Source: Zygnema cylindricum
Taxonomy: Eukaryota; Streptophyta; Zygnematophyceae; Zygnematales; Zygnemataceae
Assembly: GCA_037447655.1 (NCBI GenBank)
Contig: JBBHKE010000063.1
Span: forward strand, 14,466 to 78,465
DNA: 64,000 nt
Direction of reading: 5' to 3'
In this document: piece by piece, positions 26,943 to 39,575 of the stretch
How positions within the stretch are numbered: the stretch's first letter is position 1
Layout of the letters: the number at the start of each line of letters is the position of its first letter
The notes under the pieces: generated by a model
Told to the model about the DNA's origin: nothing
Databases searched by the model: none
The model's input: only the letters and a program-made list of their open reading frames with translations
Translations under genes and position numbers: made by a program

Positions 26943-28600
26943 CTTTGTGTAAGTAAGGTAACAATTTTTGTAAGCGCTAACAGTTTGTGCAATTAAGATA
27001 ACAATTCTCGTTAGCGCTAATAGTTTGTGTAAGTTAGGTAACATTACTTGATAGCGATAAGAGTTTGTGTAAGTTAGGTAACATTACTTGATAGCGATAA
27101 GAGTTTTTGTAATTTCGATAATGATTTTTGTTAGCGCTATTTGTTTGTGTAAGTTATGTAACAATTCTTGTTAGTTGTAACACTTTGTGTAAATTAGGTA
27201 ACGATTTATGTTAACGATAACAGTTTGTGTAATTTAGGTAACAATTTTTGTTTGCGTTAACAGTTTGTATAAGTTAGGTAACAATTTTTTGTTAGCGCTA
27301 ACAGTTTGTGTAATTTAGATAACAATTTTTGTTAGAGCTAACATATTTTGTATAATCGGTAAAAAATCTTGTTAGCGCTGACAGTTTGTGTAATTTAGAT
27401 AACAATTCTTGTTAGCGCTATTAGTTTGTATATGTTAGGTAACAATTCTTGTTAGCGCTAACAGTTTGTGTAGTTTAGGTAACATTTCTTGTTACCGCTA
27501 ATAGTTTGTGTAAGTTAGGTAACAATTCTTGGTAGCGCTAACAGTTTTTGTAAGTTAGGCAACAATTTTTGTTAGCACTAACTGTTTGTGTAATTTAGAT
27601 AATAATTCTTATTAGCGCAAATAGTTTGTGTAATTTAGATAACAGTTCTTGTAAGAACTAACAGTTTGTGTAAGTTAGGTAACAATTCTTGTTAGCGCTA
27701 ACAGTTTATTTAAGTTAGGCAACAATTTTTGTTAGCTCTAACAATTTGTGTATATTAGGTGACAATTCATGTAAGCAGTAACAGTTTGTGTAATTTAGAT
27801 AACAATTTTTGTAAGCGCTAATAGTTTGTGAAATATAGATAACAATTCTTATTAGCGCTAACAGTTTGTGTAATTTAGATAACAATTATTATTAGCGCTA
27901 ACAGTTTGTGTAATTTATATAACAATTTTTGTTTGCGGTAACAATTTGTGTAAGTAAGGTAACAATCGTTGTTAGCGCTAAAAATTTGTGTAATTTAGAT
28001 TATAATTTTTGTAAGCGCTAACATTTTGTATAATTTAGGTAACAATTCTTGTTAGAGCCAACTCTTTCTGTAAATATGGTAACAATTTTTGTTAGCGCTA
28101 ACAGTTTGTGCTATTAAGATAACAATTCTCGTTAGCGTTAACAGTTTGTGTTGTTTAGATAACGATTCTTGTTATCGCTAAAAGTTTGTATAAGTTAGGT
28201 AACAATTCTTGTTAGCGCTAACAGTTTGTGCAATTAAGATAACAATTCTTGTTAGCGCTAACAGTTTGTGTAATTTAGATAACAATTTTTGCTAGCACTA
28301 ATAGTTTGTATAAGTTAGGTAACAATTCTTGTTAGAGCTAACAGATTGTGGAATTAAGATAACAATTCTCGTTAGCACTAACAGTTTGTGTAAGTTAGGT
28401 AATAAATCTTGTTAGAGCTAACAGTTTGTGTTGTTTAGATAACGATTCTTGTTAGCGCTAACAGTTTGTATAAGTTAGGTAACAATTTTCTGTTAGCGCT
28501 AACAGTTTGTGTAATTTGGATAACGATTCTTGTTAGCGCTAAGAGTTTGTGCAATTAAGATAACAATTCTTGTTAGCGCAAACAATTTGTGTAAATTAGG

Positions 28601-28760
28601 TGACAATTTATGTTAACGATAATAGTTTGTGTAATTTAGGTAACAATTTTTGTTAGCTTTAACAGTTTGTATAAGTTAGGTGACAATTTATGTTAACGAT
28701 AATAGTTTGTGTAATTTAGGTAACAATTTTTGTTAGCTTTAACAGTTTGTATAAGTTAGG
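28601..28760. repeat. Identical 80-bp tandem duplication in satellite D
   Basis: Bases 28601-28680 and 28681-28760 are identical (two units each), including the rare words TTTATGTTAACGATAATAG and GTTAGCTTTAACAG. This is an in-register, recent duplication. Confidence 0.9.
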
Positions 28761-29260
28761 TAACAATTTTCTGTTAGCGCTAACAGTTTGTGTAATTTGG
28801 ATAACAATTTTTGTTAGAGCTAACAATTTTTGTATAATCGTTAACAATTATTGTTAGCGCTGACAGTTTGTGTAATTTAGGTAACAATTTTTGTTAGCGC
28901 TAACAGTTTGTGTAGTTTAGGTAACATTTCTTGTTAGCGCTAATAGTTTGTGTAAGTTAGGTAACAATTCTTGGTAGCGCTAACAGTTTCTGTAAGTAAG
29001 GCAACAATTTTTGTTAGCACTAACGGTTTGTGTAATTTAGATAATAATTCTTATTACCGCAAATAGTTTGTGTAATTTAGATAACATTTTATGTTAGCGC
29101 TAAAATTTTGTGTAATTAAGATAACAATTCTTGTAAGAGCTAACAGTTTGTGAAAGTAAGGTAACAATTCTTGTAAGCCCTAACAGTTTCTGTAATTTTT
29201 GTTAGCGGTAACAATTTGTGTAAATTAGGTGACAATTCATGTAAGCAGTAAAAGTTTGTG

Positions 29261-30160
29261 TAATTTAGATAACAATTTTTGTTAGCGCTAACAGTTTATG
29301 TATTATAGATAACATTTCTTGTTAGCGCTAACAGTTTGAATAAGTTAGGTAACAATCGCTGCTAGCGTTAATAGTTTGTGTAATTTAGGTAACAATTCTT
29401 GTTAACGATAATAGTTTGTATAAGTTAGGTAACAATTCTTTTTAGCGCTAAAAGTTTGTGTACTTTAGATAACAACTATTGTTAACGCCACCAGTTTGTG
29501 TAATTAAGATTACAATTTTTGTTAGCGCTAACAGTTTGTGTAAATAAGATATCAATTCTTGTTAGAGCTAATAGTTTGTATAAGTTAGGTAACAATTCTT
29601 GTTAGCCCTAACAGTTTATGTAAGTTAGGCAACAATTTTTGTTAGCTTTAACAATTTGTGTAAATTAGGTGACAATTCTTTTTAGCGCTAACAGTTTGTG
29701 TAATTTAGATAACAATTTTTCTTAGCGCTAACAGTTTATGTATTATAGATAACATTTCTTGTTAGCGCTAACAGTTTGAATAAGTTAGGTAACAATCGCT
29801 GCTAGCGTTAATAGTTTGTGTAATTTAGGTAACAATTCTTGTTAACGATAATAGTTTGTATAAGTTAGGTAACAATTCTTTTTAGCGCTAAAAGTTTGTG
29901 TACTTTAGATAACAACTATTGTTAACGCCACCAGTTTGTGTAATTAAGATTACAATTTTTGTTAGCGCTAACAGTTTGTGTAAATAAGATATCAATTCTT
30001 GTTAGAGCTAATAGTTTGTATAAGTTAGGTAACAATTCTTGTTAGCCCTAACAGTTTATGTAAGTTAGGCAACAATTTTTGTTAGCTTTAACAATTTGTG
30101 TAAATTAGGTGACAATTCTTTTTAGCGCTAACAGTTTGTGTAATTTAGATAACAATTTTT
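29261..30160. repeat. Near-identical 440-bp (11-unit) tandem duplication in satellite D
   Basis: 29281-29720 recurs at 29721-30160 with an offset of exactly 440 bp. Rare words are kept in both copies (AACAATCGCTGCTAGCG, GTTAACGCCACCAG). By eye the copies are identical over nearly the whole length and differ only at the edges. Neighbouring units differ from each other by 10-20%, so this is a recent in-register duplication of an 11-unit block. Confidence 0.9.
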
Positions 30161-33100
30161 GTTAGCGCTAACAGTTTGTGTAATTTAGATAACAATTCTT
30201 ATTACCGCAAACAGTTTGTGTTATTTATATAACATTTTTTCTTAGCGCTAACAGTTTAATTAATTTAGATAACAATTCTTGTTAGCGCTAACAATTCGTG
30301 AAAGTAAGATAACAATTCTTGTTAGCGTTAACAGTTTCTGTAAGTTAGGAAAAACTTTTTGTTAGCGCTAACAATTTGTGTAAATTAGGTGACAATTCAT
30401 GTAAGGAGTAACAGTTTGTGTAATTTACATAACATATTCTTGTTAGTGCTAATAGTTTATATAAGTTAGGTAACAATTCTTGTTAGCGCTAACAGTTTGT
30501 GTAATTTAGATAACAATTCTTGTTAGCGCTAACAGTTTGTGTAATTTAGATAACAATTCTTGTTAGCGCTAACAGTTTGTATAAGTTAGGTAACAATTCT
30601 TGTTAGCGCTAACAGTTTGTGTAATTTAGATAACAATTCTTGTTAGCGCTAATAGTTTTTGTAATTTAGAAAACAATTCTTGTTAGTGCTAACAGTTTGT
30701 GGAAGTTCGGTAACAATTCTTGTTAGCGCTAACAGGTGGTGTAATTTAGAAAACAATTGTTGTTAACGCTAACAGTTTATATAAGTTAGGTAACAATTCT
30801 TGTTAGCGCTAACAATTTGTGTAATTTAGATAAAAAAATTTGTTAGCGCTATCAGTTTGTGTAATTAAGATAACAATTCTTGTTACAGCTAATAGTTTAT
30901 ATAAGTTAGGTAACAATTCTTGTTAGCGCTAACTGTTTCTGTAGTTTAGGTAACATTTCTTGTTAGCACTAGAAGTTTCTGTAAGTTAGGCAACAATTTT
31001 TGTTAGCGCTAACGATTATTGTAAATTAGGTAACAATTCATGTAAGTAGTAACTGTTTGTGTAATTTAGATAACAATTTTTGTTATCGATAACTGTTTGT
31101 GTAATTTAGATAACATTTGTTTTTAGCGCTAAAAGTTTGTATAAGTTAGGTAACAATTCCTGTTAGCGCTAGCAGTTTGTGTAAGTTAGGTAACAATTCT
31201 TGTTAACGATAATAGTTTGTATGAGTTAGGTAACAATTCCTGTAAGCGCAAACAATTTGTGTAATTTAGATAACAATTATTGTTAGCGCTAACAGTATGT
31301 TTAATTAAGATAAAAAAAATTGTTAGAGCTAATAGTTTGTATAAGTTAGGTAACAATTCTTGTTAGCACTAACATTCTCTGTAGTTTAGATATTTATTTG
31401 TTGTTAGCGCTAACAGTTTGTGTAAGTTAGGTAACAATTCTTGTTAGCGATTACAGTTTGTGTAAATTAGGTAATAATTCATGTAAGAAGTAACGGTTTG
31501 TGCAATTTAGATAACAATTTTTTTTACCGCTAACAGTTTGTGAAATTTAGATAACATTTTTTGTTAGCACTATAATTTGTTTAATTTAGATAACAATTCT
31601 TGTTAGCGCTAACAGTTTGTGAAAGTAAGGTAACAATTCATGTAAGGAGTAACAGTTTGTATAATTTAGATAACATTTCTTATTAGCGCTAACAGTTTGT
31701 GAAATTTAGATAACATTTTTTGTTAGGGCTAATATTTTCTTTAAGTTAGGCAACAATTTTTGTTAGCGCTAACAATTTGTGTAAATTAGGTGACAATTCA
31801 TGTAAGGAGTAACAGTTTGTGTAATTTAGATAACATTTCTTGTTAGCGCTAACAGTTTGTATAAGTTAGGTATCAATTTCAGTTAGCATTAACAGTTTGT
31901 GTAATTTGATAACAATTTTTGTTAGCGCTAACAAATTGTGTAATTTAGATAACAATTTTTGTTAGCGCTAACAGTTTGTGTAAGTTAGATAAAATGTCTT
32001 GTTAGCGTTAACAATTTCTGTAAATTAGGTGACAATTACTGTTAGCGATAATAGTTTGTGTAATAGAGATTACAATTCTTGTTAGCGCTAAAAGTTTGTG
32101 TGAGTTAGGCAACAATTCTTGTTAGTGCTAAAAGTTTTTGTAATTTAGATAACAATTTTTGTTAGCGCTAACAGTTTGTATAAGTTAGGTAACAATTCTT
32201 GTTAGAGCTAACAGTTTGTGTAATTTAGATAACAATTCTTGTTAGTGCTAATAGTTTGTGTAATTTAGAATACAATTCTTGTTAGTGCTAACAGTTTGTG
32301 TAAGTTAGGTAACAATTCTTGTTAGCGCTAACAGGTGGTGTAATTTAGAAAACAATTGTTGTTAACGCTAACAGTTTATATAAGTTGGGTAACAATTATT
32401 TTTAGCGCTTACAATTTGTGTAATTTAGATAAAAAAAATTGTTAGCGCTATCAGTTTGTGTAAATAAGATAACAATTCTTGTTAGTGCTAATAGTTTATA
32501 TAAGTTAGGTAACAATTCTTGTTAGCGCTAACTGTTTGTGTGGTTTAGGTAACATTTCTTGTTAGCGCTAACAGTTTGTGTAATTTAGATAACAATTCTT
32601 GGTAGCGCTAACAGTTTCTGTAAGTTAGGCAACAATTTTTGTTAGCGCTACCAATTATGTAAATTAGGTAACAATTCATGTAAGCAGTAACTGTTTGTGT
32701 AATTTAAATAACAATTTTTGTTATCGCTAACTGTTTGTGTAATTTAGATAACATTTGTTTTAACCGCTAAAAGTTTGTATAAGTTAGGTAACAATTCCTG
32801 TTAGCGCTAACAGTTTGTGTAAGTTAGGTAACAAATCTTGTTAACGATAATAGCTTGTATGAGTTAGGTAACAATTCCTATAAGCGCAAACAATTTGTGT
32901 AATTTAGATAACAATTATTGTTAGCGCTAACAGTTTGTGTAATTAAGAAAACAATTTTTGTTAGCGCTAACAGTTTGTTTAATTAAGATAAAAAAAATTG
33001 TTAGAGCTAATAGTTTGTATAAGTTAGGTAATAATTCTTGTTAGCGCTAACATTTTGTGTAGTTTAGATAACATTTTTTGTTAGCGCTAATAGTTTGTGT

Positions 33101-36100
33101 AAGTTAGGTAACAATTCTTGTTAGCGCTAACAGTTTGTGTAAGTTGGGTAAGAATTCTTGTTAACGCTAACAGTTTGTGTAATTTAGATAACATATCTTG
33201 TTAGCGCTATTAGTTTGTATAAGTTAGGAAATAATTCTTGTTAGAGCCAACTGTTTGTGTAAGTTAGGTAACAATTCTTGTTAGGGATAACAGTTTGTGT
33301 AATATAGATAACAATTTTTTTTAGCGCTAACAGTTTGTGTAAGTTAGGTAACAATTCCTGTTAGCGCTAAAAGTTTGTGTATTTTAGATAACAATTCTTA
33401 TTAGCGCAAACAGTTTGTGTAATTTAGATAACATTTTTTGTAAGCGCTAATAGTTTGTTTAATTTGGATAACAATTCTTGTTAGCGGTATCAGTTTGTGA
33501 AAGTAAGGTAACAATTCTTGTTAACGCTAAGAGTTTCTCTAAGTTAGGCAACAATTTTTTTTAGCTCTAACATTTTGTGTAAATTAGGTGACAATTCATG
33601 TAAGGAGTAACAGTTTGTGTAATTTAGATAACATTTCTTGTTAGCGCTAACAGTTTGTATAAGTTAGGTATCAATTCCTATTAGCAGTAACAGTTTGTGT
33701 AATTTGATAACAATTTTTGTTAGCGCTAACAAACTCTGTAATTTATATAACAATTTTTGTTAGCGCTAACAGTTTGTGTAAATTAGGTGACAATTACTGT
33801 TAGCGATAATAGTTTGTGTAATAGAGATTATTATTCTTGTTAGCGCTAAAAGTTTGTGTTAGTTAGGCAACAATTCTTGTTAGCGCTAAGAGTTTGTGTA
33901 ATTTAGATAACAATTCTTGTTAGCGCTAACAGTTTCAATAAGTTAGGTAACAATTCTTATTAACGCTAACAGTTTGTGTAATTTAGAAAACAATTCTTGT
34001 TAGCGATATAAGTTTGTGTTATTTAGAAAACAATTCTTGTTAGTGCTAACTGTTTGTGTAAGTTAGGTAATAATTCCTGTTAGCGCTTACAGATTGTGTA
34101 ATTTAGATAACAATTCTTGTTAGCGCTAACAGTTTGTGTAATTTAGATAACAATTGTTGTTAACGCAAACAATTTATATAGGTTAGGTACCAATTCTTGT
34201 TAGCGCTAATAGTTTGTGTAATTTAGATAACAATTTTTGCTAGCGCTATCAGTTTGTGTAATTAAGATAACAATTCTTGTTAGAATTAATAGATTGTACA
34301 AGTTAGGTAACAATTCTTGTTAGCGCTAACAGTTTGTGTAGTTTACGTAACATATCTTGTTAGCGCTAACAGTTTGTGTAATTTAGATAACAATTCTTGG
34401 TAGCACTTACAGTTTTTGTAAGTTAGGCAACAATTTTTGTTAGCGCTAACGATTATTGTAAATTAGGTGACAATTCATGTAAGCGAAAACTTTTTGTGTA
34501 ATTTAGATAACCTTTCTTGTTAGCGCTAAAAGTTTGTATAAGTTAGGTAATAATTCGTGTTATTGCTAACAGTTTGTGTAAGTTAGGTAACAATTCTTGT
34601 TAACGATAATTGTTTTTATGAGTTAGGTAACAATTCCTGTTAGCGCTAACAATTTGTGTAATTTAGATAACAATTATTGTTAGCGCTAAAAGTTTGTGTA
34701 ATTAAGATAACAATTTTTGTTAGCGCTAACAGTTTGTGTAATTAAGATAAAAAAAATTGTTAGAGCTAATAGTTTGTATAAGTTAGGTAACAATTCTTGT
34801 TAGCGCTAACATTTTGTGTAGTTTAGATAGCATTTCATGTTAGCGCTAAAAGTTTGTGTAATTTAGATAACAATTTTTGTTAGCGCTAATAGTTTGTGTA
34901 AGTTAGGCAACAATTCTTGTTAGCGCTAACAATTTGTGTAAGTTAGGTAACAATTCTTGTTAGCGCTAACAGTTAATGTAAGTTAGGCAATATTTTTTGT
35001 TAGCGCTAACGATTTGTGTAAATTAGGTAACAATTCATATAAGCAGTAACGGTTTGTGTAATTTAGATAATTTTTTTTTTTTACCGCTAACAGTTTGTGT
35101 TATTTAGATAACAATTCGTATTAGCGCTAACAGTTTGTGTAATTTAGATAACATATTTTGTTAGGTCTACAGTTTGTTTAATTTAGATAACAATTATTGT
35201 TAGCGCTAACAGTTTGTGAAAGTACGGTAACAATTCTTGTTAGCGCTAATGGTTTCTTTAAGTTAGGCAACAATTTTTGTTACTGCTAACAATTTGTGTA
35301 AATTAGGTGACAATTCATGTAAGCAGTAACAATTTGTGTAATTGAGATAACAATTGTTGTAAGAGCTAAAAGTTGTGTAAGTTCGGTAACAATTCCTTTT
35401 AGCGCTATTAGTTTGTGTAATTTAGAAAAAAATTATTGTTAGCGGTAAGAGTTTGTGTAATTTAGATAACAATTTTTGTTAACGCTAACAGTTTGTGTAA
35501 GTTAGGTAACAATTTTTGTTAGCGCCACAGTTTATGTAAGTTAGGCAATATTTTTTGTTAGCGTTAACAATTTGTGTAAATTAGGTGACAATTCATATAA
35601 GTAGTAATAGTTTGTGTATTATAGATAACAAGTGTTGTTAGCGCTATTAGTTTGTGAGAGTTAGGCAATAATTCTTTTAAGCGCTTACAGTTTGTGTAAT
35701 ATAGATAACAATTTTTGTTAACGCTAATAGTTTGTATAAGTTAGATAACAATTCTTGTTAGGGCTAACAGTTTGTGTAATTTAAATAACAATTGCTGTTA
35801 GCGCTAACAGTTTGTGTAATTTAGATAACAACATTTGTTAGTGCTAATAGTTTGTGTAAGTAAGGTAACAATTCTTGTAAGCAAAAACAGTTTGTGTAAT
35901 TTAGATAACAATTTTTGTTAGCGCTAACAGTTTTTTTAATTAAGATAACAATTCTTGTTAGCGCTTACAATTTGTATAATTTAGATAACAATTCTTGTTA
36001 GCGCAAACAGTTTGTGTAATTTAGATAACATTTCTTGTTAGCGTTAACAATTTGTATAAGTTAGGTAACAATTCCTGTAAGCGAAAACAGTTTGTGTAAT

Positions 36101-36240
36101 TTAGATAACAATTTTTGTTCGCGCTAACAGTTTGTTCTATTAAGATAACAATACTTGTTAGCGCTAACAATTTGTGTAATTAAGGTAACAATTCTTGTTA
36201 GCGCTAACAATTTGTGTAAATTAGGTGACAATCATGTAAG

Positions 36241-36942
36241 TGTTGTTCTACAACCACCGGTGCAGGTGGAGGAGCAGCAGTAGTAGTAGAAGTAGACATG
36301 ATACACTCTTAGAAGCTATCAAGAATCCTACCAAACAGATGTTCTTAAGTGTTCACCAATTCTTATGCAAGCATCCAAACCTCACAAAACTCTATCAGAA
36401 TATAGAGTAGCATAAACACTTATAACTACCAAAGTTATAGCTCAATTGACCCTACAACACTCAAGATATAATACTCAGAAGTTTCCAAAAAACTGTCTGC
36501 AGTTTTACTACTTGGAAGTCTGGATACATAATATGCTATGAGTCCTAAGTCTTATACTTGTGTTGAACTGGCAACACCATTTTACTTGAGAGGTACATCA
36601 AACCACCAAGCTACCACTAATCAGTCAAGCTACCATTGAGCTATCACTAAGCTACCACTGAGCTATCACTAAGCTAACTAGAATCATATCTATCGCAGTT
36701 GCTCTATCCTGTACAGAATCACATTAAGAATATTAGATGTTGCATTGTCCGTACGGACCATATCAAACATAATCATGGTTGCCTTATCCTGTCTGTGTTG
36801 AAGCTTTGTTGCTGCGCTGCTTTGCTGCTGCGCTGCTCTGTTGTATAGCAGCTGCGTTGCTCTGTCTGTATAGCAGCTGCGCTGCTTTGTCTGTAAAGCA
36901 GCTGCGCTGCTTTGAGACTGAAAGCTTTCTAAAAATACAACA
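36241..36942 (-). repeat. 3' LTR of Copia A
   Basis: 702-bp copy. In minus sense it begins TGTTGTATTTTTAG and ends GTAGAACAACA. Its last 59 bases contain the gag ATG (36297-36299 on the plus strand). It carries a GCTGCGCTGCT-type repeat tract near 36800-36915 that is shorter than in the 5' copy. Confidence 0.93.
36800..36915. repeat. GCTGCGCTGCT-type tandem tract in the LTR
   Basis: Imperfect tandem repeats of GCTGCGCTGCT and TGTATAGCAGCTGCG words. The corresponding tract in the 5' LTR (about 47826-48030) is roughly 90 bp longer and explains the LTR length difference. Open frames seen on both strands here are by-products of the repeat. Confidence 0.85.
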
Positions 36943-36957
36943 CTCCCCTAAAGCTTT
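36943..36957 (-). other. Polypurine tract of Copia A
   Basis: Minus-strand AAAGCTTTAGGGGAG directly abuts the TGTTG of the 3' LTR. This is the expected place and composition of the plus-strand primer. It forms one arm and the loop edge of an inverted repeat with the LTR start. Confidence 0.85.
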
Positions 36958-37101
36958 AGACTCAGTATCCCAACGCAGCTGCGGTGATAAACTAGCGCAG
37001 CATCGCAGCATAACAATATAGCAATTAGCAAGTCACCCAGTCCCACTACCTCACAATGGTGGAATTAACGTGAGTGTCAGTATAGCAGTGCATCAATTGA
37101 A

Positions 37102-38580
37102 CTATTCACTTAATCCCACTGCGTCTCTGCAATACTTCAGCTTAAGAGCAGGAAAGGCTTTAGTGAGCATATTAGCAATCATTTTTGCATCTGGCAAATA
37201 ACATAGTTTAATCACTCTAGAGAACACCTTTTCTCTTACAAAGTGTAATTGTACATCCATGTGCTTGTTTTTGAAGTGATGACTCGGGTAAGAAGCAATG
37301 GCAATGGCAGCGTGGTTATCACACCAGATTACCTGTGGACCAACTTGCATGTATCCTAGTTCTTGTAACATGGATTTTACCCATAAGAGTTCTTTGAGGG
37401 CCGAGCTTGCTGCCGTATATTCTGACTCCATTGTCGACTGTGTTGTAACCTTTTGAAGTTTGCTGCTCCAGCAACAAGTACCGTTCCCAATTTGTAGAAC
37501 GAATCCCGTGGTGGATTTCTGGCTTGGCATGTCGCCATAGCTTGCATCACTCCATGTTTGCAGCTTGACTTCTCCTCCGCCTAGAGTGAGTTTGAGATCT
37601 TTAGTTCCTGCCAAATATCTTAAGACTCTCTTTGCTGCATCAAGATCAGATTTTCTCGGATTTTCTAGACTCCTGCTCAGTACCCCAACTGCTGCAGCAA
37701 TGTCAGGACGGGTACAGTTCATGAAATATATTAAGCTTCCCACTATCTGTCTATAAGGTATTATTGTCATAGGATCATTCTCCCCTGACTCTAAATACTC
37801 GCTAACAATGACACCTTGTTTTGTCTCTTCTCCCTCTAACTTCTGCCGAAACTCTATTGGAGTTAAACATCCATTTGCCCCCCGCATTCCGTACTCATCT
37901 AACATGTTTCCAATAGCCTCTTTTTGAGTCAATTTTATAATTTTCTTATTTCTGTCCCTCTCTACCTGGATACCCAAAATATATTTTGCCTCACCGAGGT
38001 CTTTCATCTCGAACCCTGAGTTTAGAGCAGTTTTGATTTTGTTAATTTCAGCCATTGATTTGCTAATTAATAGTAAATCATCTACATATATTGCTATATA
38101 CACTATCCCATTTTCACCCTTTAGAACGTAGACAGAGTGATCAGAACTTATCCTTTGAAATCATAGACTAGTCAAGAATTCATCAAGCTTTATATTCCAC
38201 TGTCTGGGGGCCTGTTTTACGCCGTACAAAGATTTTAGCAACTTGCATACTAAGTGCTCTTTTCCTAGTTCCACATACTTTTCAGGCTGCTGCATGTAAA
38301 TGGTCTTTTCTAGTTCTCCGTGCAAAAAGGCCGTTTTTACATCCATCTAATGAATTTCCATATCTTCTATAGCAGCTAGGGACAGCAAAATCCTAACTGT
38401 TGGAAATCTTACAACCGGAGAAAAAGTTTCTTCAAAGTCGATTCCTTCCTTTTGATTGTACCCCTTTGCCACAAGTCTGGCCTTATAGCGTTCAATGGTG
38501 TTATTGGGATTTAACTTCACCTTGAATACCCATTTGCTGCCGATCGCTTTTCGGTTTGGAGGAAGGTCCACGAGCTTCAT
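37102..38580 (-). pseudogene. Copia A reverse transcriptase and RNase H
   Basis: One minus-strand frame is broken by two stop codons, TAG at 38347-38349 (where relatives have CAG) and TGA at 38161-38163 (GGA in relatives). It starts with the RVT_2 region ([24 protein letters not shown]-like, ETFSPVVR). It then continues with [12 protein letters not shown] and the catalytic YVDDLLLIS. It ends with Copia-type RNase H motifs: WSDASYGD, TMESEYTAAS and WCDNHAAIAIA. In the living family the enzyme would copy the element RNA to DNA in virus-like particles. The frame is otherwise intact to its TAG at 37102-37104, so decay is fairly recent. The closest copy in the window is the plus-strand relic at 60115-61502. 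Confidence 0.93.
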
Positions 38581-38843
38581 GTTTGAGCCTCCATGATCGA
38601 CTTCATTTCGTCGTTTGCCGCCTCAATCCAGTGATTCCGCTTTGGTGATGAGAAGGCCTCTTGGATGTTCAAGGGCTCCCTTGAGACTGCCGAGTAGGCA
38701 AAGTGAGAGCTTGCTTGCAGGCGACTGCTTGATCATCTTCCCCCCGGAAATTTTGATGCTGAGATCGTCGCATGCCGCGCATTGCGCTGATTGCGCTGAG
38801 TGCGCTGGTTGCGATCGGTGTGTATTGACTGCTTTTGGTCCGT
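38581..38843 (-). pseudogene. Degenerate integrase-RT linker of Copia A
   Basis: This matches the linker seen at 56280-56540 and 59880-60100 (RRSQHQNFRG, ACKQALTLPTRQ), but frames change here, so the polyprotein is broken between integrase and reverse transcriptase. Poor conservation is normal for this segment of Copia polyproteins. Confidence 0.7.
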
Positions 38844-39575
38844 CTAAACACGAAGTTGGTTAGGAACTTGGAGAGAGTCTGACTCCGGAGTCATTACCGG
38901 AGTTTGTGGAATTTGCGGGACAATTTCCTGCATGCAATCTAAGATGACATACTCCTGTACTTTTTGTTGCTTTTGTTGCTTTGTCAATTGAAAGAAATCT
39001 ATGGAGTCTAGTTCATCCTTAACAATGATGTTTCTAGCGACAACTATTTTTTGCCTTTCAAACACAAAGACTCTATAACCTTTGAAGTGATCATCATATC
39101 CTAACAGAATACCCGGTAATCCCTTCGGTTCCATTTTCCATCTATCTGTAGACGTATCCAATATAAAGCATTGACTACCAAAGACTTTGAAATTGCTAAC
39201 ATTTGGTTTGCTACCTGTCCAGATTTCGTAAGGAGTTGTTTCTACCGATCTCGATCCTATCCTATTTTTAATATAAACTGCACAATTTAGAGCCTCAACC
39301 CAGAATTTCGGATCCACATTTTTATCTGCGAGCATAGACCTAGAGCTTTCCGTGAGAGTTCTATTAAGTCTTTCCGACACCCCATTTTGTTCCGGTAAAT
39401 ATGGAACAGTCAATAGATGACTAATGCCTTCCTCGAGTAAAAAGGTTTCAAATTCTTTCGATGTATATTCACCACCATTGTCCGATCTGAGCTGTAAAAT
39501 AGATGAATTATGAAGTTTTTCAGCCCATGATTTATAGTGTTTGAAGTGACCAAACACTTCACTCTTATCCTTCAT
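38844..39575 (-). pseudogene. Copia A integrase, catalytic core and C-terminus
   Basis: An uninterrupted 243-codon minus-strand stretch. It shows the second catalytic aspartate (RSDNGGEY), the glutamate (PEQNGVSERLNRT) and the Copia C-terminal signature (PYEIWTGSKPNVSNFKVFGSQ, GYDDHFKGYRVF). The first catalytic aspartate (FTDNFS) lies upstream in the preceding frame, separated by a frameshift near 39575-39600. The enzyme would join element DNA to the host genome. The apparent start is not a true start; the domain belongs to a gag-pol polyprotein. Confidence 0.93.

Larger units (their letters stand above)
26943..36240. repeat. 40-bp satellite array, block D
   Basis: Same unit and orientation as blocks A-C. 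It contains several recent local duplications (28601-28760, 29261-30160). The right end is cut exactly at ATTCAT-like/GTAAG sequence by the family A Copia element, and the array resumes at 48062 with the duplicated GTAAG. Confidence 0.96.

Noticed and set aside
36779-37021. 80- and 75-codon frames on both strands rich in Ala/Leu/Cys
   Set aside because: They are translations of the GCTGCGCTGCT tract in the Copia A LTR, as is the frame at 47804-47992.
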